Positions 53,752 through 62,831 of a DNA stretch of 64,000 nucleotides are shown here, piece by piece. The notes below the pieces were generated by a model. That model did no database searches. It was not told the DNA's origin and was given only the letters and a program-made list of their open reading frames with translations. Each line of letters starts with the position of its first letter. Position 1 is the stretch's first letter. The DNA lies in contig JAEVYT010000041.1 in NCBI GenBank assembly GCA_023392615.1, forward strand, positions 1-64,000. The letters are read 5' to 3'. A program made the position numbers and the translations under genes. The DNA is from Bacillota bacterium (lineage in GTDB: Bacteria > Bacillota > Clostridia > Lachnospirales > Lachnospiraceae).

Positions 53752-54168
53752 TTAATTTTTCTTGATTTTTATTTCAATTATTTTAATTAAATCCTGTAAT
53801 TGATCTGTTTCAGTAACCCTATAATTGAGCCACCCTCCGGAGTCACAGGGATATTTATTCTCCCAAATTCCTTTGGCATAATCGCTCAATAAACTATATA
53901 TCGGCTTAATATCATCATTGGCTAAACGGATCAATGCCATGAATGCATCTTTTTCAGCAAAAACATCACAAATCAGTTTGCTTTTAAAGCTATATTTCAC
54001 TCCCCATCCATATTTCTTTCCATATGGAAAACGAATTAAACTTTTCATTTTCAACTCACAACTTAGGTATTCATCGAGTTTCAACCATAATTGACCGGTA
54101 TTACCACAATATGAAATCATTTCATCAAACAATGGTTCCTTCTGCTTGTCTAGCATTCTTTCATACAT
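53752..54168 (-). CDS. DUF3788 family protein
   Basis: Soluble protein of 138 residues; 'YCGNTGQLWLKLDEYL', 'RFPYGKKYGWGVKYSFK', 'FAEKDAFMALI', 'DYAKGIWENKYPCDSGGWLNYRV' fit DUF3788, a small family of unknown role. The start at 54168 has GGGAGG about 10 bases upstream. Single gene followed by an AT-rich spacer and preceded by the EamA gene. Confidence 0.8.
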   Translation of the reverse strand: MYERMLDKQKEPLFDEMISYCGNTGQLWLKLDEYLSCELKMKSLIRFPYGKKYGWGVKYSFKSKLICDVFAEKDAFMALIRLANDDIKPIYSLLSDYAKGIWENKYPCDSGGWLNYRVTETDQLQDLIKIIEIKIKKN

Positions 54169-54235
54169 GATGTTATACACCTCCCAAAATCGCAATTACC
54201 AAGTACTATTCCCTTATATGATATCTTTATATTTA

Positions 54236-55123
54236 TTATACACTCATCCTACTCTGAAAAATCTCCCCTCCATAATTAAAGACAAAAACTCCTATTAATA
54301 TAATCCCTCCTCCTACTATTGTCGATAATTCCGGAACCTCTTTTGCTAGGAAAAATCCTAAAATACTCGTTAAAAATGGTGTGACAAACATATAATTACT
54401 GACCTGTGATGTCTGTTTTGCCTTTGCGAAAGCCATAGACCATGAAACATAGGCAATTGCGCTGGAGAATATACCAAGTATAATCAGATAAATCACTTGA
54501 ATTGTCGGCGCTTTAATAACTTCCTTTACTGATGCCGGAGAAAAAACAGCTAGCAAAATAGTGCCAAAGAAAATCCCGTACGCTGAAGTCTGTAATGCTG
54601 AATAGGTTCTCGTAAGCTTGCGTTGCAGTAAATTATAAAGACTAAGAGCTAAAGCAGCTAATAATAACCATAGTAGTCCTATATTTATTGACAATATTCC
54701 ATTCATTAGGGTAAGTATTACAACCCCACTAAATTCAATAGCAATTGCAAGCCATTGAAAAAAGCGTAGTTTTTCTTTATATATAAATCGTGCAATTAAG
54801 GCAGTAATTACTGGGACAGTAGAAATCACTACACTTCCGGTAGATGCTGTAACTGTTTTTTGCCCTTTATTAAATGCAATCATATAAAAGAAAAATCCCA
54901 AGACACCCGCAAGTACAAAAGAAGGTAAATCTTTTTTATGTGGTAATTTCATCTTGATAACAAAAGCAACAATTAACAGTGTAGCGGAAGCTATAACATA
55001 GCGTAGGAAACCCAAAGAAAATGGCGTAAAATATTGTAGTGTTAATCTTGTCAAAACATAAGCTAATGACCAAAATATAATTGTGATCATAGCGTATACA
55101 TGGAAATTATTCTTTATTTTCAT
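54236..55123 (-). CDS. EamA/RhaT-family DMT transporter
   Basis: Transporter of 295 residues with ten predicted helices made of two EamA repeats ('FWSLAYVLTRLTLQYFTPF', 'VVISTVPVITALIARFIYKEKL' and 'VTPFLTSILGFFLAKEVP'). Probably exports a small metabolite; the substrate is unknown. Preceded by a GGGAG start region; 68 bases upstream of the DUF3788 gene on the same strand. Confidence 0.9.
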   Translation of the reverse strand: MKIKNNFHVYAMITIIFWSLAYVLTRLTLQYFTPFSLGFLRYVIASATLLIVAFVIKMKLPHKKDLPSFVLAGVLGFFFYMIAFNKGQKTVTASTGSVVISTVPVITALIARFIYKEKLRFFQWLAIAIEFSGVVILTLMNGILSINIGLLWLLLAALALSLYNLLQRKLTRTYSALQTSAYGIFFGTILLAVFSPASVKEVIKAPTIQVIYLIILGIFSSAIAYVSWSMAFAKAKQTSQVSNYMFVTPFLTSILGFFLAKEVPELSTIVGGGIILIGVFVFNYGGEIFQSRMSV

Positions 55124-55671
55124 ATGCTCCCCTCCTCAATTTACTATTAAAACACAGTTTTCTACCTATATGCTTCTGTAATTATGGATAGAATAATCTG
55201 GTTACTATATTCCGTATTATGTATTTCAGAAATTTTAACATCCAGTAACAGTTCTGTCAATTTCTTTCAATTTACCTACTGTATCTATTAGAGGGTGTTC
55301 GTTCCATGAATAGATCAGTACCTATTCTTATCTCTTATTTCTACTCTAGACAAATTAAAGCCCATAAATTATTGCATAATTATTTAAAATAATGTACAAT
55401 TACTTTATCTGTACATAAGTTATTGATAAATTGTAATACTAAACCTGTCTATAGTATAATTACTTTAAAATCATGTATTTATCTGTGATCAATTTGATTC
55501 TCTAGACGTAATTTCATTTTAATTCACCAAAAAGAGCGATAATTCATCGATTTATTATATAATTTTTTCTATAGTCAATCGATAAAGAACTATTATCTAT
55601 CATAGTCAATTATGTATTACAATTATTATATATTTTTTATTTATATGTACATAAATTTGAGATAGGAGAAC
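55124..55671. other. AT-rich intergenic region before DUF1538 operon
   Basis: About 550 bases without a gene. It holds several AT-rich hairpin-forming stretches, e.g. TATAGTCAATCGATAAAG with TATCATAGTCAATTATG downstream (repeats of ATAGTCAAT near 55573 and 55603), and promoter-like TTGATA/TATAAT pairs. No riboswitch I can name and no convincing ORF. Confidence 0.4.
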
Positions 55672-55674
55672 GTG

Positions 55675-57399
55675 ATGAATTTTTCAAATCTAAAAAGTAA
55701 ACTAACTATTTTCAACACCACGCTAAAGGAAGTCTTTCTTTCCTCACTACCTCTTGCAATAATAATTATTATTGTATGTGTTTTTATCGCACCCCTTACC
55801 AACAAGGCCGATTACATAAAGTTAATTGTCGGTTATTTTAGTGTTGTTGTAGGGCAAGCCGTTTTTTTAATCGGACTTAATATTAGTATTCTTCCGATTG
55901 GTATGCTTGTTGGAGGATCACTTATTAAATTGAAAAAGGCTGCATTTATTATATTCTTTGGTTTGGTTTTCGGTCTGTTGGCTACCGTTGCTGAACCTGC
56001 CTTGACTGTTTTAGCTAGACAAACAAATATGGTTATGCCCATAATTAATGAAACCGTATTTATTTGGATTATGGGTTTTGGTATCGGAGCCATGGTTGGC
56101 TTTTCCCTGTTTCGAATTATGAAGGATCTAAATATCAAGATAGTTTTTGCTGTTTTATATATTTTGACTTTCTTAGTTCTAATCTTTGTGCCCAATGAAT
56201 TTATCGCTTTAGCCTTTGATGGGAGTGGAGCAACCACCGGTGACATCTCTGTTCCATTTATATTGGCTCTTGGTATGGGTATCTCACTTACAATGTCAAA
56301 GCACAAAAGCAATGATGATACCTTTGGTATTATCGGACTTGCTTCCATTGGACCAATCCTAGCATTGTCCGTTTATGCTATCATACTAAACATTAATTAT
56401 AATGGTGTTTTTCCACCCGAGCAGCTCTACGCACCCGGAACCGAGATTACTATTCGAGAAATTATATCTGGCAATCTAGTAGGCGTTACCCTAGCTCTGG
56501 TTCCTGTAATTGTTATCTTCTTACCCTTTCAATTTCTTCTGATTAAACAACCCAAGAAAGACTTTATCAATATTTTACTAGGAGCAGTGATTGTTTTTGT
56601 GGGTCTGATGATATTCCTGTCAGGAATTGACTATGGATTTGCCTTCGCGGGAAAATACATTGGTGAAGTATTTCTAGAAGCCTCCCGTCCAGAATGGTTT
56701 AAATGGTTCCTACTGCTTATCGGATATATCCTTGGTGCTGCAATCACTTTATCCGAGCCTGCGGTTACGGTACTCGGAGAACAGTTGGAGGAGATCACGA
56801 ACGGTCATATCAAAAAGATGACAATACGAATGACCCTTGCAATCGGGATTGGCTTCGCCTCATTACTGGCTATGGTAAAGATATTGACTGAGGTAAATAT
56901 TATGTGGTTTTTAGTTCCTCTGTATGCTATAGCACTTATTATGATGAAATTCACACCAAAGTTATTTGTCGGATTGGCCTTCGACTCGGGCGGCGTATCC
57001 GGTGGAGCTTTAACTTCTGCCTTTTTAACCCCATTAACACTTGGTGTTGCTCAGGCGGTCGCACAAAAATCCTCATCCGGTGGACAGTCAATTCTAGTAA
57101 ATGGATTCGGAATTATCGCATTTATTTCAGTTACCCCATTGATAGCTGTACAATTTTTAGGTATAGTGTATGATATAGCTCTGAAGAAGGTAGAAAAGTT
57201 CGAACAAGAAGATGAGCTTCACGAATTAGAGGAATTGGCTATCCTTGCAAATCGAGGTAGTCAATTAGCAGTGCAGGGCAAGGAGCAGATGAACAATGAT
57301 ATAGATGAGAATAATCATTCAAATGACAATAATGATAATAATGAACAAGTGTACTTAATTAAAACAGAGGAGGGAACCAATAACCTTGATGAATTCTGA
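55675..57399 (+). CDS. DUF1538 transport-like membrane protein
   Basis: Integral membrane protein of 574 residues with about twelve helices and a visible internal duplication: 'EPALTVLARQ' (about 110) and 'EPAVTVLGEQ' (about 365); 'LAFDGSGATTGDISVPF' (about 180) and 'LAFDSGGVSGGALTSAF' (about 440). Such paired motifs suggest two inverted or parallel halves around a transport path. The C-terminal ~65 residues are acidic, Asn-rich and cytoplasmic. It is followed by two PII-type genes, as transporters often are by their PII regulators. The start ATG follows AGGAGAAC. No substrate known; DUF1538 is uncharacterised. Confidence 0.9.
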   Translation: MNFSNLKSKLTIFNTTLKEVFLSSLPLAIIIIIVCVFIAPLTNKADYIKLIVGYFSVVVGQAVFLIGLNISILPIGMLVGGSLIKLKKAAFIIFFGLVFGLLATVAEPALTVLARQTNMVMPIINETVFIWIMGFGIGAMVGFSLFRIMKDLNIKIVFAVLYILTFLVLIFVPNEFIALAFDGSGATTGDISVPFILALGMGISLTMSKHKSNDDTFGIIGLASIGPILALSVYAIILNINYNGVFPPEQLYAPGTEITIREIISGNLVGVTLALVPVIVIFLPFQFLLIKQPKKDFINILLGAVIVFVGLMIFLSGIDYGFAFAGKYIGEVFLEASRPEWFKWFLLLIGYILGAAITLSEPAVTVLGEQLEEITNGHIKKMTIRMTLAIGIGFASLLAMVKILTEVNIMWFLVPLYAIALIMMKFTPKLFVGLAFDSGGVSGGALTSAFLTPLTLGVAQAVAQKSSSGGQSILVNGFGIIAFISVTPLIAVQFLGIVYDIALKKVEKFEQEDELHELEELAILANRGSQLAVQGKEQMNNDIDENNHSNDNNDNNEQVYLIKTEEGTNNLDEF

Positions 57400-57700
57400 T
57401 TATACGATTGATCATTTAACAGTAATTGCAGCAAGAAAATATAAAGATGATATATTGAAATTGTTACTTAACTCAGGTTGCCACCTTATTGAAGTGGTAT
57501 ATGCAAAGGGTTCTGTACAAAGTGGTTATTTTAAAGATATGATAGGTCTTGTTGCGGATGAGAAAAAGATTTTGATTACTTGTTTACTAACAAGTAATAT
57601 AACCCCTCAGTTGATGGAGCAGTTTGTTACTAAATTAAAATTTAATCAACCTAATACAGGTATTGCATTTATTGTTCCTGTAGATAAGTTGTCAGTATAA
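57389..57700 (+). CDS. PII-like signal protein (first)
   Basis: Protein of 103 residues with the ferredoxin-like PII pattern: 'IDHLTVIAARKYKDDILKLLLNSGCHLIEVVYAKG', read here as beta1-helix-beta2 (residues 6-40), 'KILITCLLTSNITPQLMEQF' and 'NTGIAFIVPV'. It lacks the long T-loop with the uridylylation Tyr of GlnB/GlnK. It overlaps the DUF1538 stop by 11 bases, so the two are translationally linked. The PII partner is probably the membrane protein. Confidence 0.75.
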   Translation: MNSDYTIDHLTVIAARKYKDDILKLLLNSGCHLIEVVYAKGSVQSGYFKDMIGLVADEKKILITCLLTSNITPQLMEQFVTKLKFNQPNTGIAFIVPVDKLSV

Positions 57701-57714
57701 TTTTGGAGGTAAAT

Positions 57715-58056
57715 ATGGCAAACAGTAATATGAAAGCTTTATATATCGTTGTAAATGTGGGATTTGGTGAAAAAATCGTAGAATATATCCGCACACAAGG
57801 CTCCTGCGGAGCTACGATTATTAATGCTCGCCGTTATAGCTTTAAACATCATGAAATCATGGGAATCAGTACTGATAAAGAAAAAGAAATCGTTTTAACA
57901 ATTGTTGACAACGATGCTGCCGACAGAATCATGAGCAGTTTAAAAGAATATAGTGGCTTTAAATCTGAAGCACATGGTATCTGTTATACCCTACCCGTAT
58001 CGAATGCAGTAGGCCTTGGTCAATGCAGTTATCAAGCTTCGGAGAATAAAAAATAA
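57715..58056 (+). CDS. PII-like signal protein (second)
   Basis: Protein of 113 residues: 'MKALYIVVNVGFGEKIVEYI', 'GSCGATIINARRYSFKHHEI', 'KEKEIVLTIVDNDAADRIMS', ending in 'AHGICYTLPVSNAVGLGQCS', a PII fold with a Gly-rich loop after strand 2 ('GATIINAR', as in P-II 'GATVxxGRG'). Start ATG 57715 has GGAGGT 6 bases upstream. It differs from the first PII gene, so the two may form a heteromer or sense different ligands. Third gene of the DUF1538 operon. Confidence 0.82.
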   Translation: MANSNMKALYIVVNVGFGEKIVEYIRTQGSCGATIINARRYSFKHHEIMGISTDKEKEIVLTIVDNDAADRIMSSLKEYSGFKSEAHGICYTLPVSNAVGLGQCSYQASENKK

Positions 58057-58083
58057 AATATTCTTCAATATAGGAGAATTGTA

Positions 58084-58791
58084 ATGAATGAAATTCGTCA
58101 ACCAATTATCGTAGAGTTTCCATTGAGGGGAGAATGGCTCTCCCCTAACACACCGGGAACTAAAATACCAAGCCATGGCACGAATCAGTTAGGCACTAGA
58201 TATGCCTATGACTTTATCCAAGTCGATTGGAACAGAAAGGGCTTACCTGCTTATCGTGCCTCATTTCTTCATTATCTTTTAATGGGTCTTCCAATAAACA
58301 ATTATTACTGTTGGGGGCAAGAAGTATATGCTCCCTGCGACGGAATCGTTGTCAAAGCTGAGGATGGTTACAAAGAACGAGAACGGACAAACTTGCTTTC
58401 CGATGCATACCGTGCTTATAAAAATGCTTACAAGTTCAATCCTGAAAAAGATGATATCCAATCAGTTGCAGGCAACTACATTATTATCAAATATAGCAAT
58501 CATGTATATGCTGCACTTGTTCACCTTCAAACAGGTTCGATTAAGATCTCACTCGGTCAGCATGTAAAAAAAGGTGAACTTATCGGTAGAGTCGGTCATT
58601 CCGGTAATTCCTATGCTCCACATCTGCATTTTCAGATGATGGATAGCAGTGACATTACAACTGCTAACGGATTACCTTGTGCATTCGAACAATATGAAAC
58701 ATTCAAAGATGGTGAATGGGTAAAAGTACATAACGGAATTCCTTCCGATACAGATTGTATAAGGTTTGATAGCTCATTTCGTATTAACTAA
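58084..58791 (+). CDS. M23-family peptidase-like protein, cytoplasmic form
   Basis: LytM/M23-fold protein of 235 residues with the zinc-site motifs: 'SHGTNQLGTRYAYDFIQVD' (HxxxxxxxxxxxD), 'ALVHLQTGSI' and 'SYAPHLHFQM' (HxH). No signal peptide or membrane segment, which is odd for a cell-wall endopeptidase; family members of this type have unknown substrates. Fourth gene of the DUF1538-PII-PII unit (27-base gap, AGGAGA before the ATG). Confidence 0.78.
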   Translation: MNEIRQPIIVEFPLRGEWLSPNTPGTKIPSHGTNQLGTRYAYDFIQVDWNRKGLPAYRASFLHYLLMGLPINNYYCWGQEVYAPCDGIVVKAEDGYKERERTNLLSDAYRAYKNAYKFNPEKDDIQSVAGNYIIIKYSNHVYAALVHLQTGSIKISLGQHVKKGELIGRVGHSGNSYAPHLHFQMMDSSDITTANGLPCAFEQYETFKDGEWVKVHNGIPSDTDCIRFDSSFRIN

Positions 58792-58832
58792 ATATAATCT
58801 TATATTGCTTCTATGATAAGTTTCTCCATATA

Positions 58833-58885
58833 AAAATAGCCCAAAATACCTTTATTGTTTTGCAAAAGTTATTTTTGGGCTATTT
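58833..58885. terminator. Bidirectional terminator
   Basis: AAATAGCCCAAAAT / ATTTTTGGGCTATTT between the convergent M23 and ADC-like genes, T-rich on both sides. Confidence 0.82.
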
Positions 58886-58904
58886 ATAAAATTACATAAA
58901 TCAT

Positions 58905-59801
58905 TTACTCTATCACTCGACCTGCATAAGGCCTCATAATGTAAAATCCATTTACCATATAACTTGGTTTCAGTTCAAATATCGGTAAATCCGCGAGTTG
59001 TTTTATAATATTATATTGATTGATAGGTAAATCCGCAAAATCATATATACTGTCCATCTTGATCCATTCGATGTTGCCTTTGCCATTCCATGCACCAGTT
59101 ACATTCATAGCCTGCGGGTATATCATCGGTTGGCATAAATCTGCACCCGGTGCTCCAACCTTAGGGATGTAACGATAACCAAAAATAGTGACATCTTTAT
59201 ATCCATCTTTATATTGTTCCAATGTTTGCATATCTACCGGCTCAAGCTCTGTCATTTTCATTCGAAGAAATGCATTTCCATCATGACTAGCGTTAGTAAA
59301 ATACGCCCCCTTAAAAACTTGAATATCCAAGATATCAGCACCAGTTTTGGGTTGACCGTTCTCTTCCCTTCCTCCTATAATGGGTTGGGTACGATTTTCC
59401 CAAATCACCAGGGGAAAGGTACCCTCCATTTTGTCCTTTTTACCATGAAATCGTGCAGGCACTTGAACCTGTATGATATTATAACCGCCTCCGATCAAAA
59501 ATTCGCATCCCTTTAGCTGGTTATACGAAATCGTCAACTCCGGTTTTAACAGTTCAAAGCCTTCCGGAAGATAGTCCGCCAACTTCTTTTCATCCGTTTT
59601 GTATGTAAAATTCATTGACATACAATCATATGTTTTTATTTCCAAATTTTTATCAAAAACTGATCCTCCAAAAAATGGTGGCATACGGTATGTTTTATTA
59701 GGGTCAAATACAAACATAATAATAACCATGCCTTTCTTCATAGCCTGCAAACTTTGGGCTGCAGGCACAAATTTGCGTGTGAAGAATCTATGATTTTTCA
59801 C
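58905..59801 (-). CDS. Acetoacetate decarboxylase-like protein
   Basis: ADC-fold protein. From 'MFVFDPNKTYRMPPFFGG' (ATG at 59717) it is about 270 residues; the extended frame begins at GTG 59799-59801 and adds 28 residues encoded by the 90-bp repeat, preceded by AGGAGG, so the longer form may be the real product. 'DYLPEGFELLKPELTISYNQ', 'GGREENGQPKTGAD' (the Lys aligns with the Schiff-base Lys of ADC) and 'GAPGADLCQPMIYP' support the family. Known members also decarboxylate or cyclise other keto acids. It forms an operon with the DUF362/EF-hand gene; substrate unknown. Confidence 0.85.
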   Translation of the reverse strand: MKNHRFFTRKFVPAAQSLQAMKKGMVIIMFVFDPNKTYRMPPFFGGSVFDKNLEIKTYDCMSMNFTYKTDEKKLADYLPEGFELLKPELTISYNQLKGCEFLIGGGYNIIQVQVPARFHGKKDKMEGTFPLVIWENRTQPIIGGREENGQPKTGADILDIQVFKGAYFTNASHDGNAFLRMKMTELEPVDMQTLEQYKDGYKDVTIFGYRYIPKVGAPGADLCQPMIYPQAMNVTGAWNGKGNIEWIKMDSIYDFADLPINQYNIIKQLADLPIFELKPSYMVNGFYIMRPYAGRVIE

Positions 59802-59804
59802 ACT
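59715..59804 (-). repeat. 90-bp dispersed repeat, copy B
   Basis: 85 of 90 positions identical by hand alignment to 12014-12103 (five substitutions, no gaps). It lies between the DUF362 gene and the conserved start of the ADC-like gene. With GGAGG upstream and a GTG start it encodes in-frame residues 1-29 of the longer ADC frame. Where copy A has TAG this copy has AAG. GTGTGAAAAATC...GATTCTTCACAC makes a 12-base stem with one mismatch, followed by a GCCTGC/GCAGGC stem. Confidence 0.8.
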
Positions 59805-59831
59805 AACCTCCTAGAAATTAATTCATATAAT

Positions 59832-62255
59832 TTATAACCACACTTCCTCAAAATGTACTGTAAATATTTTTGCCGGATTATCTGTCTCTGTTACATTCGG
59901 TATTTTCTTTCCTTCCAACTCTCCATACCCATTTGGAACATAGAATGTAAATCGAAGCGGAACCGCCCCTGCTTCTATTGCCTCCATATATTTTTTGATA
60001 GCATCTAAAACACAGACCGTTTCTTCAATTGGAGGAAGATATTGATTGCCATATTGAAATGGTTCTGACTCAGAATTACTATCACAGGGTTTTTCGCCGG
60101 TAGTATATCCACCTGAATTAAGAACTTTATCAGCATATTGGAATGCGGAACCATACATAGAAGTAAGATTTATCGTGTTTGGCGATTGTGAACCATAAAT
60201 ATTATTTGTCAAATTAATATAGATTACCGTGTCCCAACTAGGCCACATTCCTTTCCCATAATACATTTGTGGAAAATATCTGTCTTCTTTAATAGTGTCT
60301 GATTGTGATAACTGATATGCAGTATCCGTAAATCCAGACAAAAGACCCTCTTGTAAAAAATCATGACCTAGCTCATTCCAATTCTTAATCGAGTATTTTA
60401 ATAAATAAGCAGGTAAGAAGAAACTTTTCATGATGTCTCCGTAGGGTTGAGTAACTGATAAATAAAAATTATCTGCTTGATTAAGTAAAAAAGCGGTTTC
60501 ATAACCACGTCCCTGCTCCTCGTAGTCGATGATACCATCATGATTTTCATCATAAGTATCCATATATAACTTGTATAGGGTTGATCCTGTAAGTTGATCG
60601 CAAGCCTTTGCATAACTTAAAATGGATCGTTGTATATCATGAAGGATCGTGTAATAGTTATAATAGAATGCTTTCGTAATCAGTTCTGAGAACACACCAT
60701 ATTCCACTCTCCCAAGATGTCCTTCAATGGAAGCCATGGGGGTATCTGTCTGGCTATCCCATCCTGTTATATAATACTGAAGCTGACCGAGACCTCTACT
60801 TTCGGCAAATTGATACAAATCATAACGAAACAGCGGGGAATCAAAACCAACATCAGAACATATACTCTTGCCATTGATGACCGCTACCGGTACATGACGA
60901 ATGAATTCTGTCGGTAAATTCATTTCATTCTTCAACTTCATTCCCTGAAGCATCGGAATAGTCTTAAAACAATATCTCGAACAGAAATGATCCAGTGCCA
61001 CACAATCCAGTGATGACCATATATATCCTTCCGGAACCCGAACACATCTACCATCCGCATTATGGCTGTAATTGATCATATTTATTGTATCTGTTATATG
61101 AATCATAAAGACCTTTTGACTTTGAACAGCCTTAATTACATCAGTCTGAGTTCCATTCATCCCTTCCGTCTTATGCATTATATAATTACCATTCTGATCT
61201 CTTATGGGAAAGCGAGTATTTTCATCGATATCAAAAATCCAGGGGGAATGTGGTAATGCAGTTCTCAAACTAGGATATCCGGTATTGGGAATTTCGTATT
61301 TTTTAACAGGATAAAGTCCGATGCCAAGATTTTTTACTGCATTTGTCATCAGATCCTGCGCATGCATCTTAAGCTTTGGAATACTTACCAGTACACACCC
61401 CGGATAATTTTTTCTGTCCTCTTCATCCTGTGGGTCGCCTCCGATAATTACTTTATGTAAGGTGATCTCCTTAAAATTTACTCCTCCCGGAACAGATATT
61501 GTCCTCGCTCTGCTAATTTTATCTTCCAGCTTATTCAGATCATATACCATCAAACGGTTCCCTGATTTACCGGGTGGATAAAAAGTGCCGCTAACGCTAT
61601 CTTCATACCCCTTCATAGGATCATCGTTATGTGTAACAGGGTGCTGATCCTTTAGATACCTACGAACAAAGTAAAACCCTCCTCCACCATATATCTCATC
61701 ACTACGTCCTTCAAGCACAGCCTCTGTTGTAACCGTCCTCCCCTCAAGTTTTGTTACGACCGCAGACATTACAAAAGTAACACAGGAAGCTTCACCAAAT
61801 GCCATCTGATAATAACTGATGTTTAACTTGTCATGAAACCATCTCATAACTGCGGCAATTAATGGCCATTCAGTATTAATTATTGCACCCACGCCTTCTC
61901 CATGTGTGTGATAGTCGATGATTAATGGATTCACAAAATTCGGTTTAAAGAAAAGTTTTTTACCGGCCTTTATCTCTGATTGTACCTTACTTCCAAAATC
62001 GGTTTCTCTATTAAGACCTGACAAAGCATAATCCAGGTTCTCATAGATGTAATTAATTTTACCAGTTATTGTATCCCACGCTGAACAATCGTCTTCATCG
62101 ATATATTTCTGTAATAAAACCGGTATGTCTGCGTACGCCATGGATGGATCAAGACGTACCCCTGAGATAGCCGCACCTTCGGTATCTACACCTCTCTTAC
62201 CTAATGTGGAATCCACTAGTGATATCTTGTCATCTTTCTTACTCATGGTTTTCAC
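59832..62255 (-). CDS. DUF362 protein with EF-hand motif
   Basis: Large protein of 807 residues. 'KKLFFKPNFVNP' and 'VSIPKLKMHAQDLMTNAVKN' with 'GIGLYPVKK' are DUF362 marks (a family often linked to Fe-S or iron-centre reductases), about residues 95-320. A canonical calcium loop DENHDGIIDYEE lies at about 569-580, and the C-terminal ~200 residues are unassigned. No signal peptide or CxxC ferredoxin cluster seen. It starts near a weak AGGTGAAA site and is followed after 30 bases by the ADC-like gene. Confidence 0.82.
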   Translation of the reverse strand: MKTMSKKDDKISLVDSTLGKRGVDTEGAAISGVRLDPSMAYADIPVLLQKYIDEDDCSAWDTITGKINYIYENLDYALSGLNRETDFGSKVQSEIKAGKKLFFKPNFVNPLIIDYHTHGEGVGAIINTEWPLIAAVMRWFHDKLNISYYQMAFGEASCVTFVMSAVVTKLEGRTVTTEAVLEGRSDEIYGGGGFYFVRRYLKDQHPVTHNDDPMKGYEDSVSGTFYPPGKSGNRLMVYDLNKLEDKISRARTISVPGGVNFKEITLHKVIIGGDPQDEEDRKNYPGCVLVSIPKLKMHAQDLMTNAVKNLGIGLYPVKKYEIPNTGYPSLRTALPHSPWIFDIDENTRFPIRDQNGNYIMHKTEGMNGTQTDVIKAVQSQKVFMIHITDTINMINYSHNADGRCVRVPEGYIWSSLDCVALDHFCSRYCFKTIPMLQGMKLKNEMNLPTEFIRHVPVAVINGKSICSDVGFDSPLFRYDLYQFAESRGLGQLQYYITGWDSQTDTPMASIEGHLGRVEYGVFSELITKAFYYNYYTILHDIQRSILSYAKACDQLTGSTLYKLYMDTYDENHDGIIDYEEQGRGYETAFLLNQADNFYLSVTQPYGDIMKSFFLPAYLLKYSIKNWNELGHDFLQEGLLSGFTDTAYQLSQSDTIKEDRYFPQMYYGKGMWPSWDTVIYINLTNNIYGSQSPNTINLTSMYGSAFQYADKVLNSGGYTTGEKPCDSNSESEPFQYGNQYLPPIEETVCVLDAIKKYMEAIEAGAVPLRFTFYVPNGYGELEGKKIPNVTETDNPAKIFTVHFEEVWL

Positions 62256-62313
62256 CTATCAATTCGCTCTATATTACTATATTTTATAATTGAGCACTTG
62301 GTGCATGTCATAA

Positions 62314-62637
62314 TCATAAGCTCTCATGGTTTGATAAAAATTTCTCCATCGACTTTATCATATCGATATCCATTCTATCGGCAAGAACAATCAACCACCA
62401 TATACATTCACTAAGTTTATGCTCTAATTGAAATTCTTCATCCCCTGATATAGGCCATCTCTTTTGTTGTGACATTGTTAATCTGCCTACCAATCCTGCA
62501 TCCGTTAAGAATGCAAGTGCATCCTCCTCTATCGTCCATTCGCTACCATGGTATTGTTTTTCCAACTTATGGTACTGCTCTCTTATTCTTATGGAACGAT
62601 TTATAATATCACTTAAACTCATATCATTATTATTCAT
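62314..62637 (-). CDS. MazG-like nucleotide pyrophosphohydrolase family protein
   Basis: Helical protein of 107 residues: 'IREQYHKLEKQYHGSEWTIEEDALAFLTDAG' (about 15-45) and 'EHKLSECIWWLIVLADRMDIDM' (about 70-92) match the MazG-like core, where the acidic residues bind Mg2+. The catalytic E-x-x-E-x pattern is partial, with 'EEDALAF' and 'HKLSEC', so activity is uncertain. The start at 62637 has AAAGGA 7 bases upstream. Single gene. Confidence 0.7.
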   Translation of the reverse strand: MNNNDMSLSDIINRSIRIREQYHKLEKQYHGSEWTIEEDALAFLTDAGLVGRLTMSQQKRWPISGDEEFQLEHKLSECIWWLIVLADRMDIDMIKSMEKFLSNHESL

Positions 62638-62831
62638 TGTAAATCCTTTCAAACTAAATCTTAATTTTATATGGCTCCATTCCTAATCACTTCTTACCCT
62701 CCGAACAAACCACGGCTTACAGCTCTGCATTGAAAATAAAACAATAGTCTTATAACATTTGTTCACATTCCGTAATCGTAATCTCCAGAACTCTAGTTAG
62801 AAATGAAAATTTATTTTTTTCTCTATCCATA

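Noticed and set aside
55124..55671. Structured leader before the DUF1538 operon
   Set aside because: Several weak hairpins and short repeats, but no conserved motif or terminator that would define a riboswitch.
56703..57173. Two plus-strand ORFs overlapping DUF1538 in another frame
   Set aside because: Out-of-frame overlap of a family-supported gene with matching internal repeats.
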